NCBI GenBank assembly: GCA_024689505.1
Contig: JAILDJ010000032.1
Coordinates: 1 to 51,559, forward strand
From: Clostridiales bacterium
GTDB lineage: Bacteria > Bacillota > Clostridia > Lachnospirales > Bianqueaceae
DNA length: 51,559 nt
Reading direction: 5' to 3'
This document shows, piece by piece, positions 42,748 to 50,864 of the stretch. Below the pieces are notes generated by a model. It was not told where the DNA came from. It did no database searches and saw only the letters and a program-made list of their open reading frames with translations. The first letter of the stretch is position 1; each line of letters begins with the position of its first letter. Position numbers and translations under genes: made by a program.

Positions 42748-43502
42748 AAGGGTTGATGAACTACTTTCCGGGCGATACCTTCCTGCATCGGATGGACCCG
42801 CGCAGCAAGATCCTGTTCTCCCTCTTGATCTGCATCGCCTGCTTTGTGACCAATAACCTGTACGTCCTGCTGGGGATCCTGGTGCTGGATCTGCTGATCG
42901 GCGTTTGCGGCGGGATCTTCAAACAGGCATTGAAGCTTTTGAAAGGCCTTCTGAAAATCGCCCTGTTCCTGTTCATCCTGCAGGCGTTGGTGGTACGTAC
43001 CGGAGAGCCGGCGTTCTACATCGGGAAACTGGCCATCACGTGGGATGGCCTTAAGACCGCTTTGCTGGGTGTCCTGCGGTTGATCGACATCACGCTGCCC
43101 CTGGCACTGATGATCTCCCTCACTCGCATGTCCGATCTATCGAATGCCTTGGTCAGCCGCTGGCATGTGCCCTATAAATATGCTTTCGCGGTGACCTCCG
43201 CGATCCGCTTCATCCCGGTATTCACTTCAGATCTGAATGGTATCATGGAGGCGCAGACTGCCCGCGGCGTTGAATTCGATACGCGGAATTTCTTCAAAAA
43301 AGTGGGTCTCATCGTACCCTTGTGTGTGCCGCTTCTGATCTCTTCCGTCAAGAAGATCGAGACCGCGGCCATGGCCGTGGAGCTGCGGGGCTTCAACCTG
43401 CGCACCAAGGACAGCAGCAGTAAGGTAGCGCAGTTCCGCCTGCCGGACTATCTGCTGATGCTGCTGGGGCTGGGGCTGATCGTGCTGGCAGTGCTGCTGT
43501 AA
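42744..43502 (+). CDS. ECF transporter transmembrane coupling subunit EcfT
   Basis: A 252-residue membrane protein. Helices with FLHRMDPRSKILFSLLICIA at the start and a long cytoplasmic coupling helix region with AQTARGVEFDTRNF and AMAVELRGFNLRTK, the two conserved Ala-Arg-Gly-type coupling motifs, identify EcfT. It overlaps the second ATPase by four bases. With the S subunit and two ATPases it forms a complete transporter. Confidence 0.92.
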   Translation: MKGLMNYFPGDTFLHRMDPRSKILFSLLICIACFVTNNLYVLLGILVLDLLIGVCGGIFKQALKLLKGLLKIALFLFILQALVVRTGEPAFYIGKLAITWDGLKTALLGVLRLIDITLPLALMISLTRMSDLSNALVSRWHVPYKYAFAVTSAIRFIPVFTSDLNGIMEAQTARGVEFDTRNFFKKVGLIVPLCVPLLISSVKKIETAAMAVELRGFNLRTKDSSSKVAQFRLPDYLLMLLGLGLIVLAVLL

Positions 43503-43510
43503 TTGAATCA

Positions 43511-43551
43511 AAGGCCGTCTTGTGCTATAATGGCGCAAGACGACCTTTTTT
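43511..43551 (+). terminator. Terminator after the ECF operon
   Basis: The stem AAGGCCGTCTTG/CAAGACGACCTT (43511-43522 with 43536-43547, one mismatch) is followed by TTTT. Its loop contains TGCTATAAT, an extended -10 element that could also start the transcript of the next two genes. Confidence 0.75.
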
Positions 43552-43566
43552 GATAAGGAGAGAAAG

Positions 43567-43857
43567 ATGGATCAGGAAAACAAACAGCCGACATACCCAC
43601 AGAATTATCAAAGGATCACAGGATGCTGTGCCAAATGCGGGGCACCGCTTCAGGAAAATGCCATGTTCTGCTCTCAGTGTGGCTCGATGGTAGGCCGCGG
43701 TCAGATGGCAGAACTCTATGCCGCTCCGCCGGTCCGTGACGACAGGAGCTTTGCCGCCGTTTATGCTCCGCCGGAGTATTTCGGGCATCCAGCCCCCGTG
43801 TACGCGGCACCTCCCAAAAGATCGTTCCTGCAAAAGCTCTTTGGGAGAAAGCACTGA
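43567..43857 (+). CDS. Small zinc-ribbon protein with repeated YA(A)PP motifs
   Basis: A 96-residue protein. A zinc ribbon CCAKCGAPLQENAMFCSQCG (two CxxC pairs) occupies residues 20-40. The remainder is low-complexity, with LYAAPPVRDDRSF, VYAPPEYFGHPAP and VYAAPPKRSF, three related motifs, and ends in a basic tail LQKLFGRKH. AAGGAG precedes the ATG. The radical SAM gene starts two bases after the stop. It could be a generic zinc-ribbon protein or the partner or substrate of that enzyme. Confidence 0.75.
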   Translation: MDQENKQPTYPQNYQRITGCCAKCGAPLQENAMFCSQCGSMVGRGQMAELYAAPPVRDDRSFAAVYAPPEYFGHPAPVYAAPPKRSFLQKLFGRKH

Positions 43858-43859
43858 TC

Positions 43860-44870
43860 ATGGCAGTGCCATACGCGCTTACCTCCTGCGTGTGGGAGAT
43901 CACGCTGGCCTGCTGCTTTTCCTGTGCATATTGCGGCTCACGCGCCGGAAAAGCGAGGCCTTATGAACTGACGACAGAAGAATGTCTGGACGTGGTGCAG
44001 CAGCTCTCTGATCTGGGCTGCAGGCGGGTGTCATTGATCGGGGGAGAAGTGTTTCTCCGCAAAGATTGGGACCGGATCGTTTCAGCCTTGACTGCGCAGG
44101 GCATCCGCACCGCGATCATCACCAATGGATTCTTGTTCTCCGAGGATCTCATCGACAAGATCAAGGCGGCACAGGTGGAATCGGTCGCGGTTTCGTTGGA
44201 CGGAACGCGGGTCCTGCACGATCGTTACCGGCAGGAGGGCAGCTTCGACCGCGCACTGGCCGCCATCGATGTGCTTACGTCCGCAGGCATCCCCGTGTCT
44301 GTCATATCGACCCTCAATGCGGAAAACGTGCAGGTCCTGGAAGATCTGTACGATACGCTGCGGCAGTATCCGATCTTTGCCTGGCAGCTGCAGGCCTGTT
44401 CCCCCATGGGCAACGCCGCCGCGACCGGCATCGAGTATCATTTTGATTTCAGGCAGGTCATTTCTTTTGTTCGGAAACATGCCGAGAATGCGCCTTTCAC
44501 CTTGGGCATCGCGGATAATATCGGGTACTTTACGGAGGAAGAAGGCGTTTTGCGCGGCGGTGGTGTTTTCCCCGGGTGCAGTGCCGGCTTGAGCGGGATC
44601 GGCATCGACAGTGTCGGCAATGTTCGGGGCTGTGAAGCGATGTATGATGATGCCTTTATCGAGGGCAATCTGCGGGAGCGGACCCTTGCGGAGATCTGGA
44701 ACGATCCTGATGCCTTCCGATACAACCGGGCTTTCGATCCGTCGCTTTTGACTGGTGCCTGCGCCGAGTGTGCCTATGGCGCCAGGTGTGCCGCCGGCTG
44801 TCGTTCCTATAATTATTTTGTGCATGGGAAACTCTACGAATCCCCGTTCTGTGCGAGGAAGGCAACATAA
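43860..44870 (+). CDS. Radical SAM/SPASM domain protein
   Basis: A 336-residue radical SAM enzyme. The cluster motif is C-x3-C-x2-C in ITLACCFSCAYCGSRAG; GGEVFLRKDW and SLDGT are further core motifs. The C-terminal half has the SPASM cysteines (FPGCSAG, GNVRGCEAM, TGACAECAYGARCAAGCRS and a final SPFC), which bind auxiliary clusters in peptide- and protein-modifying enzymes. No peptide maturation system is named by sequence alone. Linked with the zinc-ribbon protein by a two-base spacer. Confidence 0.88.
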   Translation: MAVPYALTSCVWEITLACCFSCAYCGSRAGKARPYELTTEECLDVVQQLSDLGCRRVSLIGGEVFLRKDWDRIVSALTAQGIRTAIITNGFLFSEDLIDKIKAAQVESVAVSLDGTRVLHDRYRQEGSFDRALAAIDVLTSAGIPVSVISTLNAENVQVLEDLYDTLRQYPIFAWQLQACSPMGNAAATGIEYHFDFRQVISFVRKHAENAPFTLGIADNIGYFTEEEGVLRGGGVFPGCSAGLSGIGIDSVGNVRGCEAMYDDAFIEGNLRERTLAEIWNDPDAFRYNRAFDPSLLTGACAECAYGARCAAGCRSYNYFVHGKLYESPFCARKAT

Positions 44871-44900
44871 CCGTCAGGCACGCAAGATCCTATGACCAAA

Positions 44901-44949
44901 AAACAGGGATGTGAAGAAACGAGATCATCGTTTTTCCACATCCCTGTTT
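44901..44949 (+). terminator. Terminator after the radical SAM gene
   Basis: A perfect 13-bp stem AAACAGGGATGTG/CACATCCCTGTTT (44901-44913 with 44937-44949) extended by an inner AAACGA/TCGTTT pairing. Confidence 0.85.
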
Positions 44950-44972
44950 GTTATACTTGTTTTTTCAGTCCC

Positions 44973-45287
44973 GACCCACGGGTGGAGCAATGGAGCATCT
45001 ACAGTATGCTTGTTTCCAAGTCATGACCAACTGATGGAGGAATGTTGCCTCTACAGTATGCTTGTTTCCCAGGCTATGACCCACTGAAGGGGGAACGCAG
45101 CGTCTACAGTATGTCAGCTTCCAAAGCTATGACCCACGGGTGGAGCAACGGAGCATCTACAGTATGCTTGTTTCTTAAAACCTGACCCACTGTCTAAATA
45201 GCAGAGCCTTTTCAGTATGCCTGTTTTTATAACTTACCCACTGTCAGGGCAGCAGAGTCTCTTTCGTATGCTTCAGAGCCCTAAAAC
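44973..45287. repeat. Tandem repeat array, six degenerate units of about 53 bp
   Basis: Units begin at GACCCAC-like positions 44973, 45025, 45078, 45131, 45184 and about 45235, a period of 51-53 bases. The core of each reads GACCCACNG then a GGAGCAA-type stretch and TCTACAGTATGCTTGTTTCC. Units 1 and 4 are nearly identical; units 5 and 6 have diverged most. There is no spacer-repeat structure of the CRISPR kind. No gene lies in the array. Confidence 0.9.
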
Positions 45288-45300
45288 AGGGATCGAAGGA

Positions 45301-45831
45301 TCAGTAGGGTTCTGCCAGCCTCTTCTTGATCCTGACGATCAGGAAGATACCGACGAGGATAAAGGCTGCGATGTATTTCGTATCCGTCTCCGGCGGGTAT
45401 TCGAGAATGATGTCAGCACGCTCTATGAACCGAGTGGCGGCAAACACGAACGCGGCGATAAAAAGCACTTCCAATAGGAAGAATTTGCCATTAAACTTCA
45501 CTTTGCGGCGCATGGCCCTCCAGATGTGGCCGAGCAGTCCCAAGACGATGGCGACGGCGGTCGCACCGAACATAATGGTCAAATTCGTGTAGATCGCGCC
45601 TCCTTCGATGGGGATCTCGCCGTCCATCAAGGTGATCTGAAAGCCCAGTTTGTGCGGCAGCCAGGTATACAGCGTGGTCACATAGACCAGCACCAGTACA
45701 GCCAGCAACAGCCGATTGACCCAGCCCTTCTTTTTATCCAGGATGCGCTGGATCGCATCGTTGTACAGCTGCAGGTATACGTATTCGATCAATACAAAAA
45801 CGATCAATGCAATGAATCCGACCATGGTCAT
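45301..45831 (-). CDS. Small polytopic membrane protein of unknown function
   Basis: A 176-residue protein with about five hydrophobic segments (GFIALIVFVLIEYVYLQL, LLLAVLVLVYVTTLYTW, LTIMFGATAVAIVLGLLGHI, FFLLEVLFIAAFVFAATRF, YIAAFILVGIFLIVRI). No family is recognised. The ATG at 45831 overlaps the stop of the upstream aldo/keto reductase gene by four bases, so its translation is probably coupled to that gene. It might supply a membrane partner for electron transfer, but that is speculation. Confidence 0.7.
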   Translation of the reverse strand: MTMVGFIALIVFVLIEYVYLQLYNDAIQRILDKKKGWVNRLLLAVLVLVYVTTLYTWLPHKLGFQITLMDGEIPIEGGAIYTNLTIMFGATAVAIVLGLLGHIWRAMRRKVKFNGKFFLLEVLFIAAFVFAATRFIERADIILEYPPETDTKYIAAFILVGIFLIVRIKKRLAEPY

Positions 45832-46949
45832 CCTTCAAACATCTGGACTGCGGTCTGCAGCTGTTCGATGATATTGATGTGCTGTGGACATGCCGCTTCA
45901 CACTGTCCGCACTGGACGCAGTCCGAAGCCTTGCCGCCGCGGCTGGTGTTCCATCCGTAGCTGCCCTTGGCAGCGGCCATATGGTTGAAGATATAGACCT
46001 TGTTCATGGCTTCGAAGACGCCGGGGATGTTGATCTCCATCGGACATCCTTTGACGCAGTACTGGCAGGCGGTGCAGGGGATGTGCGGGATCGCGTTCAG
46101 AGCCGCGCGGACTTCGTCGATGACCTTGTATTCCTCGGCGCTCATGGGCTGGAAATCCTTCATGGTCTTCAGGTTATCCTTCATCTGCTCCACATTGCTC
46201 ATACCGCTGAGGGCTACGATCAGGCCTTCAACGGAAGCGGCGAAGCGGATCGCCCAAGAAGAAAGGGACGCATCCGGGTCCGCATCGTGGAAGATCTTGG
46301 CGACGGGTTCGGGCAGGTCGGCAAGAGAACCGCCCTTGACCGGTTCCATGATGATCACGGGCTTGCCATGCTTGCGGGCGACTTCATGGCAGAGTTTGGA
46401 CTGCACTTTCGGATCTTCCCAGTCCGCGTAGTTGATCTGCAGCTGGACGAACTCCACTTCCGGATGCAGGGTCAGGATCTGATCCAGCTTGTCGGCTGTG
46501 TCGTGGAAGGAGAAGCCCAGATGTTTGATCAGGCCTTCTTCTTTGCGGGCTTTCGCGAAATCCCAGATGCCGAAGCGATCGAAGCTTTCGGTACGGGTAT
46601 CGCCCAGATTGTGCAGCAGATAGAAATCGAAAAAACCGGCGCCGGTGCGTTCCAGAGAGGTATAGAACATCTGCTGGGCTTCTTCGGCGGTCTTCGGACC
46701 GGCCCAGGCCGGCAGCTTGGTGGCTAGCTGGAAGCTCTCGCGCGGATAGCGGTCAACAAGAGCGGTCTTGATGGCTTCTTCGGATTTGCCGTTGATATAT
46801 CCATAGGCGGTGTCAAAATAGGTAAAGCCGGCGTCCAGGAAAAGATCGACCATCTCCTTGACCTGCTCTACGTCCACTTCTTCTCCCAGCATGGGCAGGC
46901 GCATCAGGCCGAAACCCAGTTTTGGGATCTGTTCTCCTAAATAGCTCAT
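45828..46949 (-). CDS. Aldo/keto reductase with C-terminal 4Fe-4S ferredoxin domain (copy 2)
   Basis: A 373-residue paralogue of the protein at 29198-30313. It has the same TIM barrel start (PKLGFGLMRLP, YFDTAYGYINGKSEEAI), EPVKGGSLADLP, and the same tail with CTACQYCVKGCPMEINIPGV and CVQCGQCEAACP. A likely promoter on the minus strand is TTGTAT (47026-47021), an 18-base spacer and TATAAT (47002-46997). It is followed by the coupled membrane protein gene. Confidence 0.9.
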   Translation of the reverse strand: MSYLGEQIPKLGFGLMRLPMLGEEVDVEQVKEMVDLFLDAGFTYFDTAYGYINGKSEEAIKTALVDRYPRESFQLATKLPAWAGPKTAEEAQQMFYTSLERTGAGFFDFYLLHNLGDTRTESFDRFGIWDFAKARKEEGLIKHLGFSFHDTADKLDQILTLHPEVEFVQLQINYADWEDPKVQSKLCHEVARKHGKPVIIMEPVKGGSLADLPEPVAKIFHDADPDASLSSWAIRFAASVEGLIVALSGMSNVEQMKDNLKTMKDFQPMSAEEYKVIDEVRAALNAIPHIPCTACQYCVKGCPMEINIPGVFEAMNKVYIFNHMAAAKGSYGWNTSRGGKASDCVQCGQCEAACPQHINIIEQLQTAVQMFEG

Positions 46950-47028
46950 GTAAGTACATCCTTTCTGTTTGTTTCCGATACGGTTGCAGTATCGATATTA
47001 TAACATATATGATTTCCAATATACAAGA

Positions 47029-47055
47029 AAAAACCAGCCCGCGGCGGCAGGCTGG
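47029..47055 (-). terminator. Terminator after the MFS transporter gene
   Basis: On the minus strand the stem CCAGCC/GGCTGG (47055-47050 with 47039-47034) is followed by TTTTTTC. It lies 26 bases past the MFS stop. Confidence 0.8.
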
Positions 47056-47080
47056 AAAAGAACAGGATTTTAGGGAGTGC

Positions 47081-48241
47081 TTATTGCTCCTTTTTTTGAT
47101 CCCGCAGGTGGAACAGGACCGCTAACGCGGCGATGATCCCGGCGGAGGCGAAGGTCCAGGTATATCCCAGATGCTCCGAGGTCAGACCGAAGGTGGCGGC
47201 ACCGGCACCCTGACCCACATCCTGAAAGAGCATCAGGGAAGAGTTGGCGACGCCACGGCGTTTCTCGGAGACCCGGAGCAGGACGTCCGCCTGCAGATAC
47301 TGCGAATAGATCGTGCCGCCGAAGGCGATGACGATGGACGCCGCCAGCATCATGACCAGATTCTGCGCGAAGGCGATCATGAAGATGCCGGTTCCGGCGA
47401 TGATCGTGCCGAGAGTGATGATCCGCTTCACCGCCAGCTTCGCCCGCAGCCGGCCCGCGATGAGCCGGGTGGCGACGATGGCGAGATTGTGAACCGTAAA
47501 GAACAGGCTCATACCGGCGATCTGCCGGCTTTCACCGAAGGTAAGGGCGAAATTGTTCACAGCGCTGAAACCAAAGCAGGCAAAGAAGAACAGCAGGCAG
47601 GGGAGCAGTACAGAGGTTTCGATGACCGTACTGATGCGGAAGGGTTGACGGGCACCGGCAGAGACCGGTTCCGGCTTGTATTCATCTTTGTACAACAGAG
47701 CGGCGATCCAGGAAAGGATGGGCACCAGAGCGGTGGCGGTAAAGAAGGCCGCCGGGCTCACATGGTCGTACAGATAGAGGCCCACGATCGGAGAAAAGAT
47801 CGCCGGCAGGGAACTGGAGATACCGAAAACCCCCAGCGCGTCCACCAGTTTTTCCTTGGGAGAAACGTCGGAGATGCAGGTCGGCGGGACAGGGAAGAAG
47901 ATGCCCTGGGAGAAGCCGCTCATGCAGCGCATCAGCAGGATGCCCAAAACGGACTCTCGCAGCAGGAAGAAGCCGAAGGCGTTCAGCGTGAACAGGCTGA
48001 CCCCGGCCATCAGCATGGGTTTGCGGCCCACACGGTCGATCAGCGGTGAAAAAACAAACCGGGTCAGCAGGCCGAGAATGGTCATCCCGGCGCCCATCAG
48101 GCCGACATCCGTATTGCTGCCTCCGATGCGCAGCATGTGGACGGGCAGGATATAGATATAAGCGAAATTCGTAAAGGAAGCGAAAACGGAGCAAAGGTTG
48201 ATCAGGATGAAATTGCGGCTCCAAAGGCTTCTTGCTGTCAT
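47081..48241 (-). CDS. Major facilitator superfamily transporter
   Basis: A 386-residue protein with twelve predicted membrane helices. The loop after helix 2 reads GLLTRFVFSPLIDRVGRKPML, close to the MFS signature GxxxDRxGRK, and a shorter cognate, VATRLIAGRLRAKLAVKR, occurs in the second half. The substrate cannot be told; the type is seen among drug and small-molecule exporters. GGAGG precedes the ATG at 48241. It stands alone. Confidence 0.88.
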   Translation of the reverse strand: MTARSLWSRNFILINLCSVFASFTNFAYIYILPVHMLRIGGSNTDVGLMGAGMTILGLLTRFVFSPLIDRVGRKPMLMAGVSLFTLNAFGFFLLRESVLGILLMRCMSGFSQGIFFPVPPTCISDVSPKEKLVDALGVFGISSSLPAIFSPIVGLYLYDHVSPAAFFTATALVPILSWIAALLYKDEYKPEPVSAGARQPFRISTVIETSVLLPCLLFFFACFGFSAVNNFALTFGESRQIAGMSLFFTVHNLAIVATRLIAGRLRAKLAVKRIITLGTIIAGTGIFMIAFAQNLVMMLAASIVIAFGGTIYSQYLQADVLLRVSEKRRGVANSSLMLFQDVGQGAGAATFGLTSEHLGYTWTFASAGIIAALAVLFHLRDQKKEQ

Positions 48242-48343
48242 ACAATACCTCCAAGGATCGTGGTTTATATTGGTATCTTACCACGTCCTCGGAGGTACAT
48301 ACAAATGGTTATAACGAATATCGTGATATGCAATTATAGAATA

Positions 48344-49882
48344 TCAGGCTTGTAATTTGTCGTAACGGTTCCAGAAAGGCATCAGACGCTCCCAGACCTT
48401 GTCACAGCCGCCGGCACTGGAGGATTCCAGATTGACCGGAAGCACCGGATCGTGCAGGGACATGCGGACCAGGACCCAGCCACGGACGCCGTCCAGATCG
48501 AAGGAGATGCGGACGCCTTCGTAGTTTGGCTCTACGATGCGGAACACGGGCTCCGCCGCGGAAAACGCTTTGAAATCCGCAAGGACCTGCTGCCCATAGG
48601 CGGCGAAATCCTCTGTCTGGATGGAGAAACGCACTTCGCGGGCTTCAGCCGGCTGCTTCAGAGTGCGGATCAGATCCTCGATCCGTCCGCCTTCGGCCTT
48701 CATACGGGCCATCCGGCAGATGATCTTCACAGCGATATAAGCACCGTCGTCGGAGAAATGATTCTCGCGGAAAGCACCATGCCCGGAGGTCTCGATGGCC
48801 AGTTCGCAGGGGGAACCTTCTTCGTTGAGCAGGATCCCGCGGTCGATGACGTTTTTATAGCCGCGACGGTACCTGAGGTGATGCAGATGCAGGTCATTTT
48901 CCAGGAAGTCCGCCAGTTCGTCGGAGGTGACGGAATCCGTCACGACCCAGCTGTCCGGGCAGGTCTCGGCCACGATAGCGGAAAGCAGGGCGATCAGTGT
49001 GTTGCGATTGACCTCCGTGCCATCGGCAAAGACCACTGCACCGCGGTCACCGTCGCAGTCGAAGATGACACCCAGGTCGGCCTTAGCAGCAAGGACCGCC
49101 TCGCGGATCGAAAGCATGGCGGTTTCGTTCTCCGGGTTAGGGATGTGATTTGGGAAGTGCCCGTCCGGATCCAGGAACTGACTGCCGGAAATGTCCGCTC
49201 CAAGCGATTCCAGGATGTCCGTGGCGAAAAAGCCGGAAGCACCGTTGCCGGAATCCACGACGATGTGCAGTCCGGTCAGGGGATGATCATAGTCGGCAGC
49301 CTGGACGCTTCCACAGATGATCTGCTTCATGTGGGCGCTGTACAGCCCTTTCAGATCAAAAGGATGGACCAGCAGATCCGCTGCATCCGGCAGAGGCAGC
49401 GCATCTCCTGATGCGAAAGGTGCGGTCAGTTCGATGGCGATATCCAGGATGCGGTCCAGATCCTCGTGGGAAATGGCCCCTTGTTTCGTAAAGAATTTCA
49501 AGCCGTTGCGGTTGAAGGGCAGATGGCTGGCCGTGATCATGATCGACCCGTCAAAATCACTGTCGGGCAGGATGACCGACTGGAACATGGCCGGCGTGGT
49601 GATCAGACCGCAGTCGAATACCTGGCACCCGGCAAGACCGATGGTGCAGGCCTGCATCAAGGCGTCGGCGGTGATGCGGCTGTCGTGGCCGAGACCGACT
49701 TTCAGCATATCTGCCGGTTTGCCGGTGGTCTGTGCAAGGAAGCGGGCGAAGGCCTTGGCGATCCAGGCAGCCAGCTGAGGTGTTAAGGTAAGAGGTTCCT
49801 TCTCCGTGGCGATGGCGGCGCCGCGGACATCATTGCCGTTCTGCAGACGGCGGAAGGATTGGGAGAGAGATAATGCAGACAT
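48344..49882 (-). CDS. Phosphomannomutase/phosphoglucomutase
   Basis: A 512-residue alpha-D-phosphohexomutase. The phosphoserine loop reads ITASHLPFNRNGLK, the metal-binding loop FDCDGDRGAV, the sugar-binding loop ETSGHGAF and the C-terminal phosphate loop contains VRISFDLDGVRGWVLVRMSLHDP. The enzyme interconverts the 1- and 6-phosphates of mannose or glucose for cell surface sugars. The N-terminal 20 residues SLSQSFRRLQNGNDVRG are of normal type for one bacterial subgroup. Confidence 0.9.
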   Translation of the reverse strand: MSALSLSQSFRRLQNGNDVRGAAIATEKEPLTLTPQLAAWIAKAFARFLAQTTGKPADMLKVGLGHDSRITADALMQACTIGLAGCQVFDCGLITTPAMFQSVILPDSDFDGSIMITASHLPFNRNGLKFFTKQGAISHEDLDRILDIAIELTAPFASGDALPLPDAADLLVHPFDLKGLYSAHMKQIICGSVQAADYDHPLTGLHIVVDSGNGASGFFATDILESLGADISGSQFLDPDGHFPNHIPNPENETAMLSIREAVLAAKADLGVIFDCDGDRGAVVFADGTEVNRNTLIALLSAIVAETCPDSWVVTDSVTSDELADFLENDLHLHHLRYRRGYKNVIDRGILLNEEGSPCELAIETSGHGAFRENHFSDDGAYIAVKIICRMARMKAEGGRIEDLIRTLKQPAEAREVRFSIQTEDFAAYGQQVLADFKAFSAAEPVFRIVEPNYEGVRISFDLDGVRGWVLVRMSLHDPVLPVNLESSSAGGCDKVWERLMPFWNRYDKLQA

Positions 49883-49966
49883 GAGTGATCCTCGCTTTCG
49901 GAGAATATGATTGCTGCTTGTATCATATCATGGATCCCGAAAAAAACAAGAGGCACCATTGCTTCA

Positions 49967-49995
49967 TTGATTTAGCACATGGAAAATGATAGAAT
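49967..49995 (+). promoter_or_regulatory. Promoter of the DUF554 gene
   Basis: TTGATT (49967-49972), a 17-base spacer and TAGAAT (49990-49995), 36 bp upstream of the start codon. Confidence 0.6.
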
Positions 49996-50030
49996 ACAAA
50001 CGATATCGATAGGAGAATAAAAAGTAAATT

Positions 50031-50756
50031 ATGATAGGACTGGGAACGATCATCAACGGAGCCGCTATTATAGGAGGCGGCATCATTGGCCATTTTACCG
50101 GGAAGTTTTTTAAAGAAGAGCAGCAGGATGCCCTGAGCAAGGCCTGCGGTATAAGCACGATGTTCATTGCCATCGCAGGCGCGATGCAGGGCATGCTCAA
50201 GATCGACGCCGGGCAGATCCTCAGCGGGAAGGCCATGCTGGTGGTGCTGTGCCTTACGATCGGTACAGTCCTCGGAGAGCTGCTCCGCATCGAGAACGGG
50301 TTCGAGCGGTTCGGTGAGTGGCTGAAGAACAAGAGCGGAAACAGCGGGGACAGGCAGTTCGTAAACGCTTTCGTGACCGCGTCACTCACCGTCTGCATCG
50401 GTGCGATGGCGATCGTGGGTGCGATCCAGGACGGTATTCTGGGGGATTACTCCACGTTGGCGGTCAAGTCGGTATTGGACTTCATCATCATTGCGGTAAT
50501 GACGACATCTCTGGGCAAAGGCTGCGCCTTCTCGGCGATCCCGGTGGTCGTGCTGGAAGGCGGCATCACCCTGCTGGCGCGGCTGGTGGCACCGATCATG
50601 ACGGATCTGGCGGTCGCATACCTGTCGCTCATCGGTTCAGTGCTGATCTTCTGCGTCGGCATCAACCTGGTCTGGGGCAAGAAACTAAAGGTCGCCAACA
50701 TGCTGCCGGCAGTACTGCTGGCCATCCTGGCAGCCTATCTGCCCATCGGTTTCTGA
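50031..50756 (+). CDS. DUF554 family membrane protein
   Basis: A 241-residue membrane protein with about seven helices, resembling the DUF554 (YdfK-like) family. Characteristic segments are GLGTIINGAAIIGGGIIGHF at the N-terminus, FVTASLTVCIGAMAIVGAIQDG in the middle and GINLVWGKKLKVANMLPA near the end. The function is unknown; a channel or transporter role has been suggested for the family. The ribosome binding site is AGGAGA. Confidence 0.88.
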   Translation: MIGLGTIINGAAIIGGGIIGHFTGKFFKEEQQDALSKACGISTMFIAIAGAMQGMLKIDAGQILSGKAMLVVLCLTIGTVLGELLRIENGFERFGEWLKNKSGNSGDRQFVNAFVTASLTVCIGAMAIVGAIQDGILGDYSTLAVKSVLDFIIIAVMTTSLGKGCAFSAIPVVVLEGGITLLARLVAPIMTDLAVAYLSLIGSVLIFCVGINLVWGKKLKVANMLPAVLLAILAAYLPIGF

Positions 50757-50804
50757 GAAGACCTTCTTGTGTCCAAACATCTATGCGCGTTTCGTGATAA
50801 TACA

Positions 50805-50833
50805 TTGTATTTATACCAGGTGCTTTATATAAT
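50805..50833 (+). promoter_or_regulatory. Promoter of the ThuA-like gene
   Basis: TTGTAT (50805-50810), a 17-base spacer and a perfect TATAAT (50828-50833), about 30 bp upstream of the start codon. Confidence 0.75.
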
Positions 50834-50864
50834 GGTAAAAAAGGATCCGAAAGGAGATACGGAC

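Noticed and set aside
44973-45287. CRISPR array
   Set aside because: The units are contiguous and degenerate over their full length, with no unique spacers and no cas genes nearby.
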